Of a DNA stretch of 64,000 bases, positions 1 to 9,101 are shown piece by piece. The notes under the pieces were generated by a model. It did not search any database and was not told the DNA's origin. It saw nothing but the letters and a program-made list of their open reading frames with translations. The first letter of the stretch is position 1, and each line of letters opens with the position of its first letter. The translations under genes and the position numbers were made by a program. This DNA is from Bradyrhizobium diazoefficiens (GTDB taxonomy: Bacteria; Pseudomonadota; Alphaproteobacteria; Rhizobiales; Xanthobacteraceae), in NCBI RefSeq assembly GCF_016612535.1, contig NZ_JAENXS010000002.1:2356001-2420000 (forward strand), written 5' to 3'.

Positions 1-577
1 ATGGCAACATCGCCTCGGTCTCTGCGCGGCGCTTGGCAGCGAGGAAATCGCGGCTGTCGATCATCGCTGATGTGAGTGTGCGATGATTGACCAGTGATCC
101 AGAGCGGGGACGCCAGGGAGAGCCGGTATGAAGCTCGAAATGGTCTGTGGCGAGGTCGCGGAACAGTTCCATGACGTTGCGGCGTTCGATCATCGTGATA
201 CCTTCGGCCGTGAGCCTTTCCAGTTCGACCGATCGCACCTCCGAGCCATTCTGCTCGCGCTGGCTCTTCTGTTGGGCCTGTTCGTTGTCGTCGAGTTCGC
301 GTTCGATGCGACCCGTCGCGCGGTGAAAGAGGTTGACGGTCGACCAGAGCAGATTCTCAAGGTCGGGTTCGAGCCGGGTGTCGCTCAAGGTCGCCACGAA
401 AGCGTCGAAGATATCGGCGATCGCGCCGGCGATGATTTTGGCTTCGGGTAACGGCCTCGGATCGGGCTCGTCGTGGAAGGAACGGTGGCCGTAGAGCTGA
501 AGCTCGTTGAGCACATGATCGGTCGGGGATGAACTGTGCTGCGGTTCGAACTCGGTATCATCATGGTCGGTCGTCAT
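1..577 (-). CDS. DUF2493-type protein, N-terminal part (runs off the left edge)
   Basis: Open without a stop from an ATG at 577 to the window edge, about 192 residues. The start is preceded on the minus strand by an AAGGAC-like ribosome site 8 bases away. The N-terminus is acidic (MTTDHDDTEFEPQ), followed by a predicted helical segment rich in E, D, R and Q, and then RNVMELFRDLATDHFELHTG, TPWR-like SPWRPRSGS and DSRDFLAAKR. This start and the gene order (ParB-like, strawberry notch, Toprim, then this gene) fit the DUF2493 (SLOG-like) proteins of alphaproteobacterial plasmids and integrative elements. The diagnostic C-terminal domain lies outside the window, so the family name is inference. 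The reading frame itself is secure. Confidence 0.65.
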   Translation of the reverse strand, partial: MTTDHDDTEFEPQHSSSPTDHVLNELQLYGHRSFHDEPDPRPLPEAKIIAGAIADIFDAFVATLSDTRLEPDLENLLWSTVNLFHRATGRIERELDDNEQAQQKSQREQNGSEVRSVELERLTAEGITMIERRNVMELFRDLATDHFELHTGSPWRPRSGSLVNHRTLTSAMIDSRDFLAAKRRAETEAMLP

Positions 578-695
578 GGTGAGAGGTCCTTTGCCGGATC
601 GACCGCGTCCATCGCGGCCTTCGTGGCGATCACCAGACGGCGGGCGGGACGGACCAGAACCCGAAGCGCAGCGCAGGGCCGGAGCAGAGCGGAGG

Positions 696-773
696 ATGGC
701 AGAGGTGCGGCTATTTTGTTTCGCGATGCAAAGGCGCGCAAGCGCCGGCGGAAAATAGCCGCACCTCTGCCAT
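696..773. repeat. Perfect 22-bp inverted repeat in the 317-bp toprim/DUF2493 gap
   Basis: The arms at 696-717 and 752-773 are exact reverse complements (left arm begins ATGGCAGAGGTGCGGC). They are separated by 34 bases that hold a smaller GC-rich hairpin (GCGCGCAAGCGC). It could form a long stem-loop or cruciform. It lacks a T-run, so it is not a standard terminator. It sits between the end of the Toprim gene and the start of the DUF2493-type gene, both on the minus strand. No protein-coding gene is credible in 578-894. Confidence 0.8.
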
Positions 774-894
774 TGCCGGACCGGACCGCTTGCCGTCCGA
801 TCGCCCTCTAGAAGGCCGGGGACGCGGACTCTGTCCGGCAACGCCGACGTCGAGCTGACTGGCGATGACGAGAACGCGTTCAAAGCGCCTGCTG

Positions 895-1941
895 TTATCC
901 CGCGACGGTCGTCGCCGAGCGAACGAAGCGGACAACGTCCTGTGGCACAAGCTGTACGCGCAAGGCCGCCTCAAGCTCTTCAGCGCCCAGCGTCCGCAGA
1001 TCTCCGTTAAAATCATCGAAGCTGGGCGACAATGTGAACGCCTCGATGCCGGCCGCTTCCGCGCGGTTCGTCAAGTTCATCGCAGCACCCTCTCCGGCAG
1101 GATCGGCGTCGCGGGCGATATACAGTCGGCGCAGCGTCAACGGGAGCAGCAGGGCGGCGAGATGGTTGGCTGAGAGTGCCGCGACCATCGGCATGCTCGG
1201 CAGAACATGGCGAATCGAAAGCATGGTCTCGATGCCCTCGCCCGCCACAAGCACATCGTTAGCAAGACCGAACCGTACGGCGTTACCCAGGAGGTCGCCC
1301 ATGGCACGTCGCGGAGTGTCAATCGACGCCTTGCCGCGTCCGGACGGGTCAAGCCAAGTCCGGTGCACGCCCGTGATCCGGCCGTCGAGGTCGGTAACTC
1401 GGGCAATCATCGCCGGCCAGACTTCAGTCGGCGCTTCGTCGTCCGCCCGGTAGTAGCAGCGCGGATGGAAACGCAACGCACCTTCGTGATGCACGGATGG
1501 AATGCCTCGTCGGCACAAATAGGTTTCGACAACAGTCCGATTGATCGACCGCGATATGCCGAACAGTCGCCGGGCTGCTGCTGGGGATCCGGTCTGGGCC
1601 TTGGCGTGCGCGGACATCAATTCGGGTGGGGAATCGGGTCGAGGCAGGCCTAAGAATCGTCGCGCCTCGTCGGCAACATCGCGGAAATCGAGCAACCCGC
1701 AACTCTCACTGATAATGTCGAGCAGGTCGCCATGCTCGCCGGTCGCAGCGTCCGTCCACTTGCCCGCAGGTCCCTTGGTCGACGCAACCAACCGCACAAA
1801 CATGGAGCGCCCGGGCGTATTTCTGCTATCGCCGACCAGCCAATAGCGGCCTTGGCGACGGCCGTTGGAGAGATAGTGCCGGCACACCGCCTCCGCCTCG
1901 CGAGCGAGGCGGAGCGCCAGTTCGGAAGCATCGCGGGGCAT
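895..1941 (-). CDS. Toprim domain-containing protein (primase-like)
   Basis: 348 residues from the ATG at 1941, giving MPRDASELALRLAREAE. An in-frame start 14 codons upstream would lie inside the preceding gene. The stop of that gene and this ATG overlap (TAATG), which implies translational coupling. The N-terminal half resembles the zinc-ribbon-less primase-type domain (GRRQGRYWLVGD, then TGEHGDLLDII). The C-terminal half carries a TOPRIM fold: VLVAGEGIETMLS gives the catalytic Glu and LYIARDADPAGEGAA gives the DxD. Such proteins sit with strawberry-notch helicases on alphaproteobacterial plasmids and integrative elements and are presumed to act in element replication; that role is inferred. 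Confidence 0.85.
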   Translation of the reverse strand: MPRDASELALRLAREAEAVCRHYLSNGRRQGRYWLVGDSRNTPGRSMFVRLVASTKGPAGKWTDAATGEHGDLLDIISESCGLLDFRDVADEARRFLGLPRPDSPPELMSAHAKAQTGSPAAARRLFGISRSINRTVVETYLCRRGIPSVHHEGALRFHPRCYYRADDEAPTEVWPAMIARVTDLDGRITGVHRTWLDPSGRGKASIDTPRRAMGDLLGNAVRFGLANDVLVAGEGIETMLSIRHVLPSMPMVAALSANHLAALLLPLTLRRLYIARDADPAGEGAAMNLTNRAEAAGIEAFTLSPSFDDFNGDLRTLGAEELEAALRVQLVPQDVVRFVRSATTVAG

Positions 1942-4900
1942 TATGCAGCCTCCCACTCGCCGATGCGCTCGATCGGATAGCATTCGAGCAGCTTGGCAAG
2001 GACGCCGACACCATCTGCGTCGACAGGCACGAACATGCGCAGCTTCCAGGAGATGATCTCGCTGAAGAGTCCATAAGCGCGCAAGCGGTCGCGCATGGTG
2101 TCGGTGAAGTCAGCGAGCTCGATACGATGCGCGCCCATGACGCGGGCGCGCCGAAGTCTCAGGCCTTCGGCAAGGTCGAGAACCGTGCGGCCTTCCAACA
2201 GCGCCGCAAAGGCGTCCGCGGGTGGCAGCGTCGGCTGTTCGCCGTGAAGCGCGCTGGTGACCCAGGCGGACGAAACTTTCCGGCCGATGATCCGCTCGCC
2301 GGCATCGGTCTGAAGACGATAGACGCGCGTCGATTCGTTAGGCAGCCGCTTCCAGATCGGCAGGAGGAGACCCGCGACGACATGGATCGTGCTCTCAGTG
2401 AACTCCGGCACTGTCGCAAGCTCAGCCTGCCAGACGCTACTAAATCGCTCGCGATCCGTCTCGATCCAATGGCTTTCCGCCATTGCGTCGAGCGGAACGC
2501 TCAGGCTTTCCATAGGCCGGATCAAGCGGACGCGTTGTTCGATCTCACCATCGTCGAGCATGAGGCTCGGCGCAGGGACCTGCACCGCGGCTCGGCCGGA
2601 ACGTTCGTTGACCAGCAAGACGGTACGACGATCAGAGAGGCGGCCGAGCGCTTCATCCAGGGGCAGAGGCCGGTTACGCTCGCGCTGGGTGATCGTAAGC
2701 AGACGGGTCTCCGCACAAGTCGCGGCATGGGTGTAGATCGTACGCCGATCGGTGACGACGAAGCTTTCGGCCCGCAGCGTCTCAAGACCGACGTCGTAGA
2801 TTCCTGAGGCGATGGCGCCTTCGATGCGAGTGGTGAGCAACTGCTCGAAGGCCGTGAAGAGCACGTTTTGCAGATCGATGGTCAGCGCCAGCAGGCGGTT
2901 GAGGAAGGTCGTGATCGGCGGCAGCTCATCCTTCATGCCATTGGAGTCGGTCAGCTTCAGCCCGGTTGCATCCTCGAACGTCTCGAGCGAGCAGCCTTCC
3001 ACCTTGCCCCGGATCAGGAGCGTATAGAGCTGACGCAAGGCATCGCGACCGTAGTTGCTCTCCAGATTGTCCTCGGGTCGAAACAACCCCTGCCCGCCGG
3101 TCTGCCGCTGACCGCGGGTAATGGCGCCGAGCGTGTCGAGCCGGCGCGCAATGGTGCTGAGAAAGCGCTTCTCGGCTTTCACATTGGTCGCAATGGGACG
3201 AAACAGCGGCGGCTGGGCCTGGTTGGTCCTGTTCGTGCGGCCGAGACCCTGGATCGCGGCGTCGGCCTTCCAGCCGGGCTCGAGCAGGTAGTGAACGCGC
3301 AAGCGCTGGTTTCGAGCAGACAGCTCGGCATGGTAGCTGCGACCCGTCCCGCCGGCGTCCGAGAAGACGAGGATGCGCTTGACATCGTCCATGAAGGCCG
3401 CGGTTTCAGCGAGGTTCGCCGAGCCGGCACGGTTCTCGACCGTTAGGCGGTTGCTTTTGCGGATAATGCGGCGCGACCGTCCGGTGACTTCGGCCACCAT
3501 GTCGGTCCCAAACCGCTGCACGATCTGGTCGAGTGCGCCGGGCACGGGTGAGAGCGAGGCGAGATGCTCGATCAGCCGGTCGCGGCGCGCAACGGCTTCC
3601 CGGCTCTCGACGGGCTGACCATCACGGTACACAGGCCGAGACGAAAGGTTGCCTTCCGAATCGGTGAAGGGCTCGTACAGTTGGACCGGGAAGGAATGGG
3701 CGAGGTAGTCGAGCACGTATTCCCGGGGGGTGATATCGACCTGGACGTCGCTCCACTCCTCGGTTGGTATCTCCGCAAGCCGGCGCTCCATCAGCGCTTC
3801 ACCGGTCGATACGATCTGGATCACGGCGGCGTGGCCTTCCCCAAGATCGCGTTCGATCGAGCGGATCAGGGAAGGTGTCTTCATCGACGCGAGGAGATGA
3901 CTGAAGAAGCGCTGCTTTGCGGACTCGAATGCCGATCGGGCCGCCGACTTCGCCTGCGCGTTGAGCGTCCCGGTCTCGAAGGTGATGTTCGCCGCCCGCA
4001 TGGCGGCGTTGAGATTGTTATGGATGACGCTAAACGCACCCGCATACGCATCGTAAATGCGGATCTGCTCGTCGGTCAGCCGATGTTCGACCAGTTCGTA
4101 CGCGACACCCTCGTATGAAAGGGAGCGCGCCGCATAAAGCCCAAGTGCCTTGAGGTCGCGCGCCAGCACCTCCATTGCGGCGACGCCGCCAGCCTCGATG
4201 GCCTCGACGAACTCCGAGCGGGTCGCAAATGGAAAGTCCTTATCGCCCCACAATCCAAGACGCTGGGCGTAGGCCAGATTATGCACTGTGGTAGCGCCGG
4301 TTGCCGAAACGTAAACGACGCGCGCATTCGGCAGGGCGTGCTGCAGCCGGAGCCCCGCTCTTCCCTGCTGCGAGGCAGCCTGATCGCCGCGTTCGCCCTT
4401 GCTGCCCGCGGCATTCTGCATGGCGTGGCTTTCATCGAAGACAATGACGCCGTCGAAGTCGGCACCCAACCATTCGACGATCTGCCTGACGCGGGAAACC
4501 TTGTCGTCGCGAGCGTCGGACCGCAGCGTGGCGTAGGTGGTAAAAAGGATGCCCTGCTCCAGCCGGATCGACGTGCCCTGGCGGAAGCGCGACAGCGGCG
4601 TCACGAGCAGGCGTTCCATGCCAAGCGCCGAACAGTCGCGCTGCGCATCCTCGATCAGCTTGTCAGACTTGCTGATCCAAACCGCTCGACGACGGCCTTT
4701 CAGCCAGTTATCGAGCAGGATACCGGCGACCTGACGTCCTTTGCCCGCGCCGGTGCCATCACCAAGGAACCAGCCGCGCCGGAATTGAACGGCATTGTCC
4801 GCATCCTCGCGGGCCGCGGACACGACATCAAAGGTTTCGTCAATCGTCCATGATCCCGCAAGAAAGCCCGCATGCGCCTCGCCGGCATAGATGATGGATT

Positions 4901-6275
4901 CGAGTTGTGCGTCGGACAGCAGGCCGCCCGTGACGACATTTGCCGGAAGGTGCGGCCGATAGGAGGGGACCGGAGGCGCCACCGACGCCATGGCGGCGGA
5001 TTGCACAAGCTTGGTCGGATGTGCATGCGATCCGGGAATCCGGATCGACTGAAGCGCGTATCCCTCATAGAGCGCGTCCGTGATCCGGTCGGCCTCAGCC
5101 GGTGTCCACGCCACGGTCTCATAGGTGAGCTCGATCGCTTCGGGCGCCGAGGTCGGAGCCGCCGCGGCGGATGGGCGCGTCGCGTAAGCGCGGACGGTCC
5201 GCGGAATGGCCGGAGTACTGACCGCTGGAGCCACAACAGCCGCAGCGATCGGCTGTCGTGCTGGAACGTGCTTCGTGACCCAGCCAAGCAGCGTGGCAAC
5301 GTCCGATGCCACGCCCAGAGACGGCGGAAATGCCCGCTTATGGTCCGCGGGCAACCGATCGATCACGGTCAAGCGCGTCTCGACCGAGGTGCCGTGCTTG
5401 GCGAAGACCGAGCCAGCGATCGCGGCAGTGAAGACAACACGGCCGCGCTCCTGCAACCGGACAAAGGCGTCAGTCCAGACCGGATTGTCGGGGGAGCAAT
5501 TCGCCCCGGTGATCGCGACCAGCCGGCCGCCGTCCGGGAGTCGCGCCAAGGCGGACGCAATGTGCCGCAACGCCGCGTCGGACATGCGGCGATCGACATG
5601 CGCCACCGCAGAGAATGGCGGGTTCATCAGCACGACGCTCGGCCGGACGTCGGCGTCGAGATGGTCGTCGATGTTGGCGGCGTCGAACCTCGTTGCGGCG
5701 TTGCCGGAAAAGAGATGCGAAAGAAGCTCCGCTCGCGCTTCGGCGAGTTCGTTGAGAACGAGCGACGCGCCCGACAGTTCGGCCCAAATGGCGAGCAGAC
5801 CCGTACCGGCCGACGGCTCCAGCACAATGTCGGCAGGCGTGATCGATGCCGCAGCGCTCGCGGCAAGCGCAAGCATGATGGGTGTGCTGAATTGCTGGAG
5901 GGCTTCACTCTCTTCCGAGCGGCGCGTGTGGGTCGGAAGTAGATTCCTGATTTTGGAGAGCATCGGCAACATTGCGGCCGATGAAGCGGCACGGGCGCGC
6001 ATGGCCGGACCAAACTTGCGAAGGAACAGAACGGTAGCCGCCTCACAGGCGTCGTAAGCCATCTTCCAGTTCCATCCGCCCTCAGCGTCGGACGCGCCAA
6101 AGGCGTTGATCATCGCCGCGCGCAACATCGGAGCGTCGATGCGCTGGCCACGTTCAAGATGCAGAAGCAGATCGTGGGCCGTCCTGGCGATTGCGGCGGC
6201 ACTCATCGCCGAACCGGACGCAACAGAAGACGGCGCGGCCGCAACGGCAGCCACGGAGACGGAAGTCGATGTCAT
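1941..6275 (-). CDS. Strawberry notch-type methylase-helicase fusion
   Basis: 1444 residues from the ATG at 6275 (MTSTSVSVAA), which follows GAGGTTCTTCCC. An upstream in-frame ATG at 6332 has no good ribosome site. Domains in order: an N-terminal N6-adenine methyltransferase-like domain with motif I EPSAGTG (about 153-159) and motif IV NPPF (about 218-221); an Ala/Pro-rich linker; an SF2 helicase with Walker A GDGTGAGKG (Lys about 512) and DESH box (about 614-617); and a strawberry-notch helicase C-terminal domain with GLGRTNRTNQ. The same layout occurs in phage P1 DarB, an antirestriction protein, and in many alphaproteobacterial mobile elements. It probably protects or processes element DNA in the cytoplasm. 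It belongs to the minus-strand run parB-like, this gene, toprim. Confidence 0.93.
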   Translation of the reverse strand: MTSTSVSVAAVAAAPSSVASGSAMSAAAIARTAHDLLLHLERGQRIDAPMLRAAMINAFGASDAEGGWNWKMAYDACEAATVLFLRKFGPAMRARAASSAAMLPMLSKIRNLLPTHTRRSEESEALQQFSTPIMLALAASAAASITPADIVLEPSAGTGLLAIWAELSGASLVLNELAEARAELLSHLFSGNAATRFDAANIDDHLDADVRPSVVLMNPPFSAVAHVDRRMSDAALRHIASALARLPDGGRLVAITGANCSPDNPVWTDAFVRLQERGRVVFTAAIAGSVFAKHGTSVETRLTVIDRLPADHKRAFPPSLGVASDVATLLGWVTKHVPARQPIAAAVVAPAVSTPAIPRTVRAYATRPSAAAAPTSAPEAIELTYETVAWTPAEADRITDALYEGYALQSIRIPGSHAHPTKLVQSAAMASVAPPVPSYRPHLPANVVTGGLLSDAQLESIIYAGEAHAGFLAGSWTIDETFDVVSAAREDADNAVQFRRGWFLGDGTGAGKGRQVAGILLDNWLKGRRRAVWISKSDKLIEDAQRDCSALGMERLLVTPLSRFRQGTSIRLEQGILFTTYATLRSDARDDKVSRVRQIVEWLGADFDGVIVFDESHAMQNAAGSKGERGDQAASQQGRAGLRLQHALPNARVVYVSATGATTVHNLAYAQRLGLWGDKDFPFATRSEFVEAIEAGGVAAMEVLARDLKALGLYAARSLSYEGVAYELVEHRLTDEQIRIYDAYAGAFSVIHNNLNAAMRAANITFETGTLNAQAKSAARSAFESAKQRFFSHLLASMKTPSLIRSIERDLGEGHAAVIQIVSTGEALMERRLAEIPTEEWSDVQVDITPREYVLDYLAHSFPVQLYEPFTDSEGNLSSRPVYRDGQPVESREAVARRDRLIEHLASLSPVPGALDQIVQRFGTDMVAEVTGRSRRIIRKSNRLTVENRAGSANLAETAAFMDDVKRILVFSDAGGTGRSYHAELSARNQRLRVHYLLEPGWKADAAIQGLGRTNRTNQAQPPLFRPIATNVKAEKRFLSTIARRLDTLGAITRGQRQTGGQGLFRPEDNLESNYGRDALRQLYTLLIRGKVEGCSLETFEDATGLKLTDSNGMKDELPPITTFLNRLLALTIDLQNVLFTAFEQLLTTRIEGAIASGIYDVGLETLRAESFVVTDRRTIYTHAATCAETRLLTITQRERNRPLPLDEALGRLSDRRTVLLVNERSGRAAVQVPAPSLMLDDGEIEQRVRLIRPMESLSVPLDAMAESHWIETDRERFSSVWQAELATVPEFTESTIHVVAGLLLPIWKRLPNESTRVYRLQTDAGERIIGRKVSSAWVTSALHGEQPTLPPADAFAALLEGRTVLDLAEGLRLRRARVMGAHRIELADFTDTMRDRLRAYGLFSEIISWKLRMFVPVDADGVGVLAKLLECYPIERIGEWEAA

Positions 6276-6405
6276 GGGAAGAACCTCGAGGAGCTGGGAA
6301 GGATCGAGCCGCCGCGGCGCACTCTCGACCACGCCGGCTCAAATCCCTCCCGGCCGCCCTCTTCCTCTCAAGACCCGACGTCCCGCAGGACATCGGCCAC
6401 ACGGG

Positions 6406-6433
6406 TTGCGGGGTGGTCGAAGCCGCCCCGCAA
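6406..6433. other. Intercistronic hairpin
   Basis: TTGCGGGGTGG (6406-6416) pairs with CCGCCCCGCAA (6423-6433), 11 bp with one G:T, around a 6-base loop. It lies just after the stop of the ParB-like gene (6441) and before the strawberry-notch start (6275), reading on the minus strand. There is no U-tract, so it may be an mRNA processing or attenuation structure rather than a full terminator. Confidence 0.45.
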
Positions 6434-6440
6434 GTGTGGA

Positions 6441-8564
6441 TCATTCAGCAGCGATGATGTGCGGCCGCTCCTCTTCGGCATCCGCGGTGGCTTCGTCCTC
6501 GGGGGTCGCGAGGAATTCAGGCAAGGCCTCAACGTCAGCGTTGGCGTCTTGCCCCACGGTATCTATCTCCACGAGACGAAGCGGTTCGGGCAGCCAACCC
6601 GTGCCATCGAGCAGCCGCTCGGCTTCGCGGGCCATGTCGCCCTTCTTGAGGTGGTCGATGAGCTGGACCGATGGCTCGCCCTTCGCCTCACGCACGGCTT
6701 CGAGAATACGAGGCTTGGTGACCCGGCCGAGATAGTTGTCGACGGTCGGTTTCCAGCCCACTGCCGCCATATCGAGTCCGACCGAGCGAGCAAGGAGGTC
6801 GGCCTGATCGAGCCTTCGGCGGACGCCATGGGCGGAGACCCGGCTCTCATTGTAGCGGTTAGCCGGCTCATAGAGCGCATTGACTGCGGATGATGCACAA
6901 TGAGCGAACAGCGCAGCCTGTTCCTTCCCGCCAAGCGCAGTGAGGGCGTCCCAGAGGTCGCCTTCGTCCTTGGGAAGGCGGACCTTCCACCCGTCGTGCC
7001 TGGTGTCGACGGCCTCAGCCGACGCGCTCTCCTTCAAGCCCGGCGCAGATGCGGGAAACGCCGGCGTCCGGATCGCGATCTCCAGGCAACCGCTCGACGA
7101 CGCGAAACGATAGAACGTCGCCAGCACAAAGTTGTGCAGTACCGCCTGGAAGGCAACGGTTGGATTGTTCGCTAATGCGTTGCGTAGCGCCAGCGTGCGA
7201 TGTGCGGTCAGCTCGGTGATGAGCCGATCCGGCAGCGGTTTAACGCTGTCGTCCTCGTCTTCATCGACGGGTTCTGCCGGCGCGCCGCCGACAGTGATGA
7301 CCGCACGTTGGACTGAACCAACGGTTGCTGGTCGTTCACCGCCCTCCTCTTCGTCCTGTGCGCCGATCTCCAGATCATCGACGACGAGTGCCTCGTCCTC
7401 TGACCGAACGTAGCCTCGGTCCACCGACAGCGAGCCCTCGGCATCGATGCTGATGAATACACCGGCGCGGGCGATCTCTGCCGGATCGTAGATCAGGGAT
7501 CGGGCTTCAAATGCGGACCGTGCCGCTTCGATCTCGCCAAGACGCTGATCGACTTCGTCGGGCAGTTCAACGGCGTCCTGATAGTCCGCCTCGATCTTGT
7601 CGTACTCGGCGTTGAGCGCATCAAGCGTCGCCCGCTCCTCCTCCGTCAAATCAGCCGGCTCGCCCTCAAGCTTCCGGAGGCCGCCGGAATGGCCGTAGGG
7701 GAAATCAACGGCGATCGAGATCCACTTCCAGCCCTCGGCCGCGATCGCCTCGGCGTCAGCCTTGAGTTTCTCGGTCACGAGACGATCGAGCAACGGTACG
7801 TCCTGCAGCCAGCCGCCGTCGTCGTGCTCAAACAGATCCCGCATGACCGTGCCGCCGGCCTGCTCGTAGGCGTCCAACCCGATGAACCGCGCGCGGCGAT
7901 CCGATGCACGAACCGTATTCTCGGTCAGCATACGGCGGATCTGGTAGGGCTCATCATAGTTCGAGCGACTCACGTTCTCCCAGATCTGCTCCTGACGCGC
8001 ATGATCACCGGTCACCGCGAAGGCCATCAACTGCTCCAACGTCATGCCGTCGTCGGCATAGACGTCGTGGAGTTTCGGGGAGACCGATGCGAGGCGCAGT
8101 CGCTGCTTGACGATCGCAGGCGTCACAAAGTGACGTGCGGCGATCTCTTCTTCGCTCATCCCGCCATCATGCAAGCTCCGGAACGCGCGGAACTGATCGA
8201 GGGGGTGCAGGCCGATTCGTTCGTCATTCTCGGCAAGAGAATCGTCCTCAGCGATACCGTTATCCCGGACCACGCACGGCACGGGTTGGGTCTTGGCCAA
8301 GCGCTTCTGCTTCACCAACAATTCGAGGGCACGATAACGCCGCCCACCGGCTGGCACCTCGAACATTCCGGTTTCCTGGCCATCCGCATCGAGGACCGCA
8401 CGAACGCTTAGGCTTTGCAGCAACGTGCGTTGCGCAATGCTTTCCGCCAGTTGCTCGATCGAGATGCCTGCCTTCACACGCCGAACATTGGACTGGCTCA
8501 AGACCAGCTTGTTGAAGGGAATATCGCGGGAAGAACTGAGTTTGATTTTCTGAACGCTTGCCAT
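6441..8564 (-). CDS. Large ParB/RepB/Spo0J-type protein
   Basis: 707 residues. I chose the ATG at 8564 (MASVQKIKLSSS) because the typical ParB opening follows at once (IPFNKLVLSQSNVRR). The longer in-frame reading up to 9089 runs through a hairpin-rich non-coding repeat. The N-terminal ParB/sulfiredoxin-like nuclease domain has the GGRRYRAL motif (about residue 77-84). A KorB-like helix-turn-helix follows (EEEIAARHFVTPAIVKQRLR). The long C-terminal half is acidic and poorly characterised. ParB-like proteins of this size regularly precede strawberry-notch genes on alphaproteobacterial elements. A role in partition or in regulating the backbone is likely but not shown by the sequence. Confidence 0.9.
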   Translation of the reverse strand: MASVQKIKLSSSRDIPFNKLVLSQSNVRRVKAGISIEQLAESIAQRTLLQSLSVRAVLDADGQETGMFEVPAGGRRYRALELLVKQKRLAKTQPVPCVVRDNGIAEDDSLAENDERIGLHPLDQFRAFRSLHDGGMSEEEIAARHFVTPAIVKQRLRLASVSPKLHDVYADDGMTLEQLMAFAVTGDHARQEQIWENVSRSNYDEPYQIRRMLTENTVRASDRRARFIGLDAYEQAGGTVMRDLFEHDDGGWLQDVPLLDRLVTEKLKADAEAIAAEGWKWISIAVDFPYGHSGGLRKLEGEPADLTEEERATLDALNAEYDKIEADYQDAVELPDEVDQRLGEIEAARSAFEARSLIYDPAEIARAGVFISIDAEGSLSVDRGYVRSEDEALVVDDLEIGAQDEEEGGERPATVGSVQRAVITVGGAPAEPVDEDEDDSVKPLPDRLITELTAHRTLALRNALANNPTVAFQAVLHNFVLATFYRFASSSGCLEIAIRTPAFPASAPGLKESASAEAVDTRHDGWKVRLPKDEGDLWDALTALGGKEQAALFAHCASSAVNALYEPANRYNESRVSAHGVRRRLDQADLLARSVGLDMAAVGWKPTVDNYLGRVTKPRILEAVREAKGEPSVQLIDHLKKGDMAREAERLLDGTGWLPEPLRLVEIDTVGQDANADVEALPEFLATPEDEATADAEEERPHIIAAE

Positions 8565-8725
8565 GTCGTCGTCTCCACGACGGGCGATCGGGAGACTCTC
8601 TCTCGACCTCCAACCCGCCACGGAGGAATCGACGTCCCTCTCACTCTCTGCCGCACGACACGAACTCGGGGGTGAGACACAGCATAAGGATGCATCACGC
8701 GGCTTCGTCGTTCCCTTCAAAGAAG

Positions 8726-9003
8726 TTCCGAAGCGAAGCGGAGGCTCGGAAAAAGGCACCCGCAGGAGGGTCAGCATAGCGCCGACGCGCAGCGGCGGGA
8801 CCCGGGACCGAGTGCAGTCGCGAGACCGGTTAAGAAGGCACCCGGGCGCGGGACAGTGATAGCGACGCCGCAGGCGGGCCCCTTCAGCGAGTGCCCCCGG
8901 CGAGAAGCACATAATTCTTGCGCGAAGGACCGTCACCCGAAGGGCCGAGACCGATGGGCTCGGTAAGCGCAACGCGTAGAGCCTGGTCCGCGAGCGAACG
9001 CGC
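8726..9003. ncRNA. Structured repeat, copy 1 (candidate non-coding RNA or 5' leader)
   Basis: About 280 bp of GC-rich DNA alignable with 21065-21358 through shared blocks: GGCACCCG, AGCATAGCG, GACCGGTTAA, CAGTGATAGCGAC, CCCCTTCAGCGAGTG, TCTTGCGCGA, GGCCGAGAC, GGTCCGCG. Between the blocks lie hairpins whose sequence differs from copy 2 but whose pairing is kept: CGCCG/CGGCG at 8780-8797, CCCG/CGGG at 8841-8852, CGCC/GGCG at 8866-8876, CCGAG/CTCGG at 8945-8963, GCG/CGC at 8967-8975, CGCG/CGCG at 8989-9002. On the minus strand it lies about 160 bp upstream of the ParB-like start, so it could be that gene's leader. On the plus strand nothing follows it. The strand is undetermined. The rest of 8565-9101 shows no credible gene. 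Confidence 0.6.
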
Positions 9004-9101
9004 CCGTTCTTTGGCGCCATGTGGTGCGCAAAAACGAATAAGAGCTGCTCAGCCCACGTCCTCTTGCGAAGCCGCTGTACGCACGTCAAACTGAAGCCTG
9101 A

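Noticed and set aside
4872..6057. Overlapping plus-strand frames inside the strawberry-notch gene
   Set aside because: Opposite a gene with intact catalytic motifs; no protein family seen.
8565..9089. In-frame N-terminal extension of the ParB-like gene up to 9089
   Set aside because: It runs through the hairpin repeat, has no ribosome site, and ParB homology starts exactly at the ATG at 8564.
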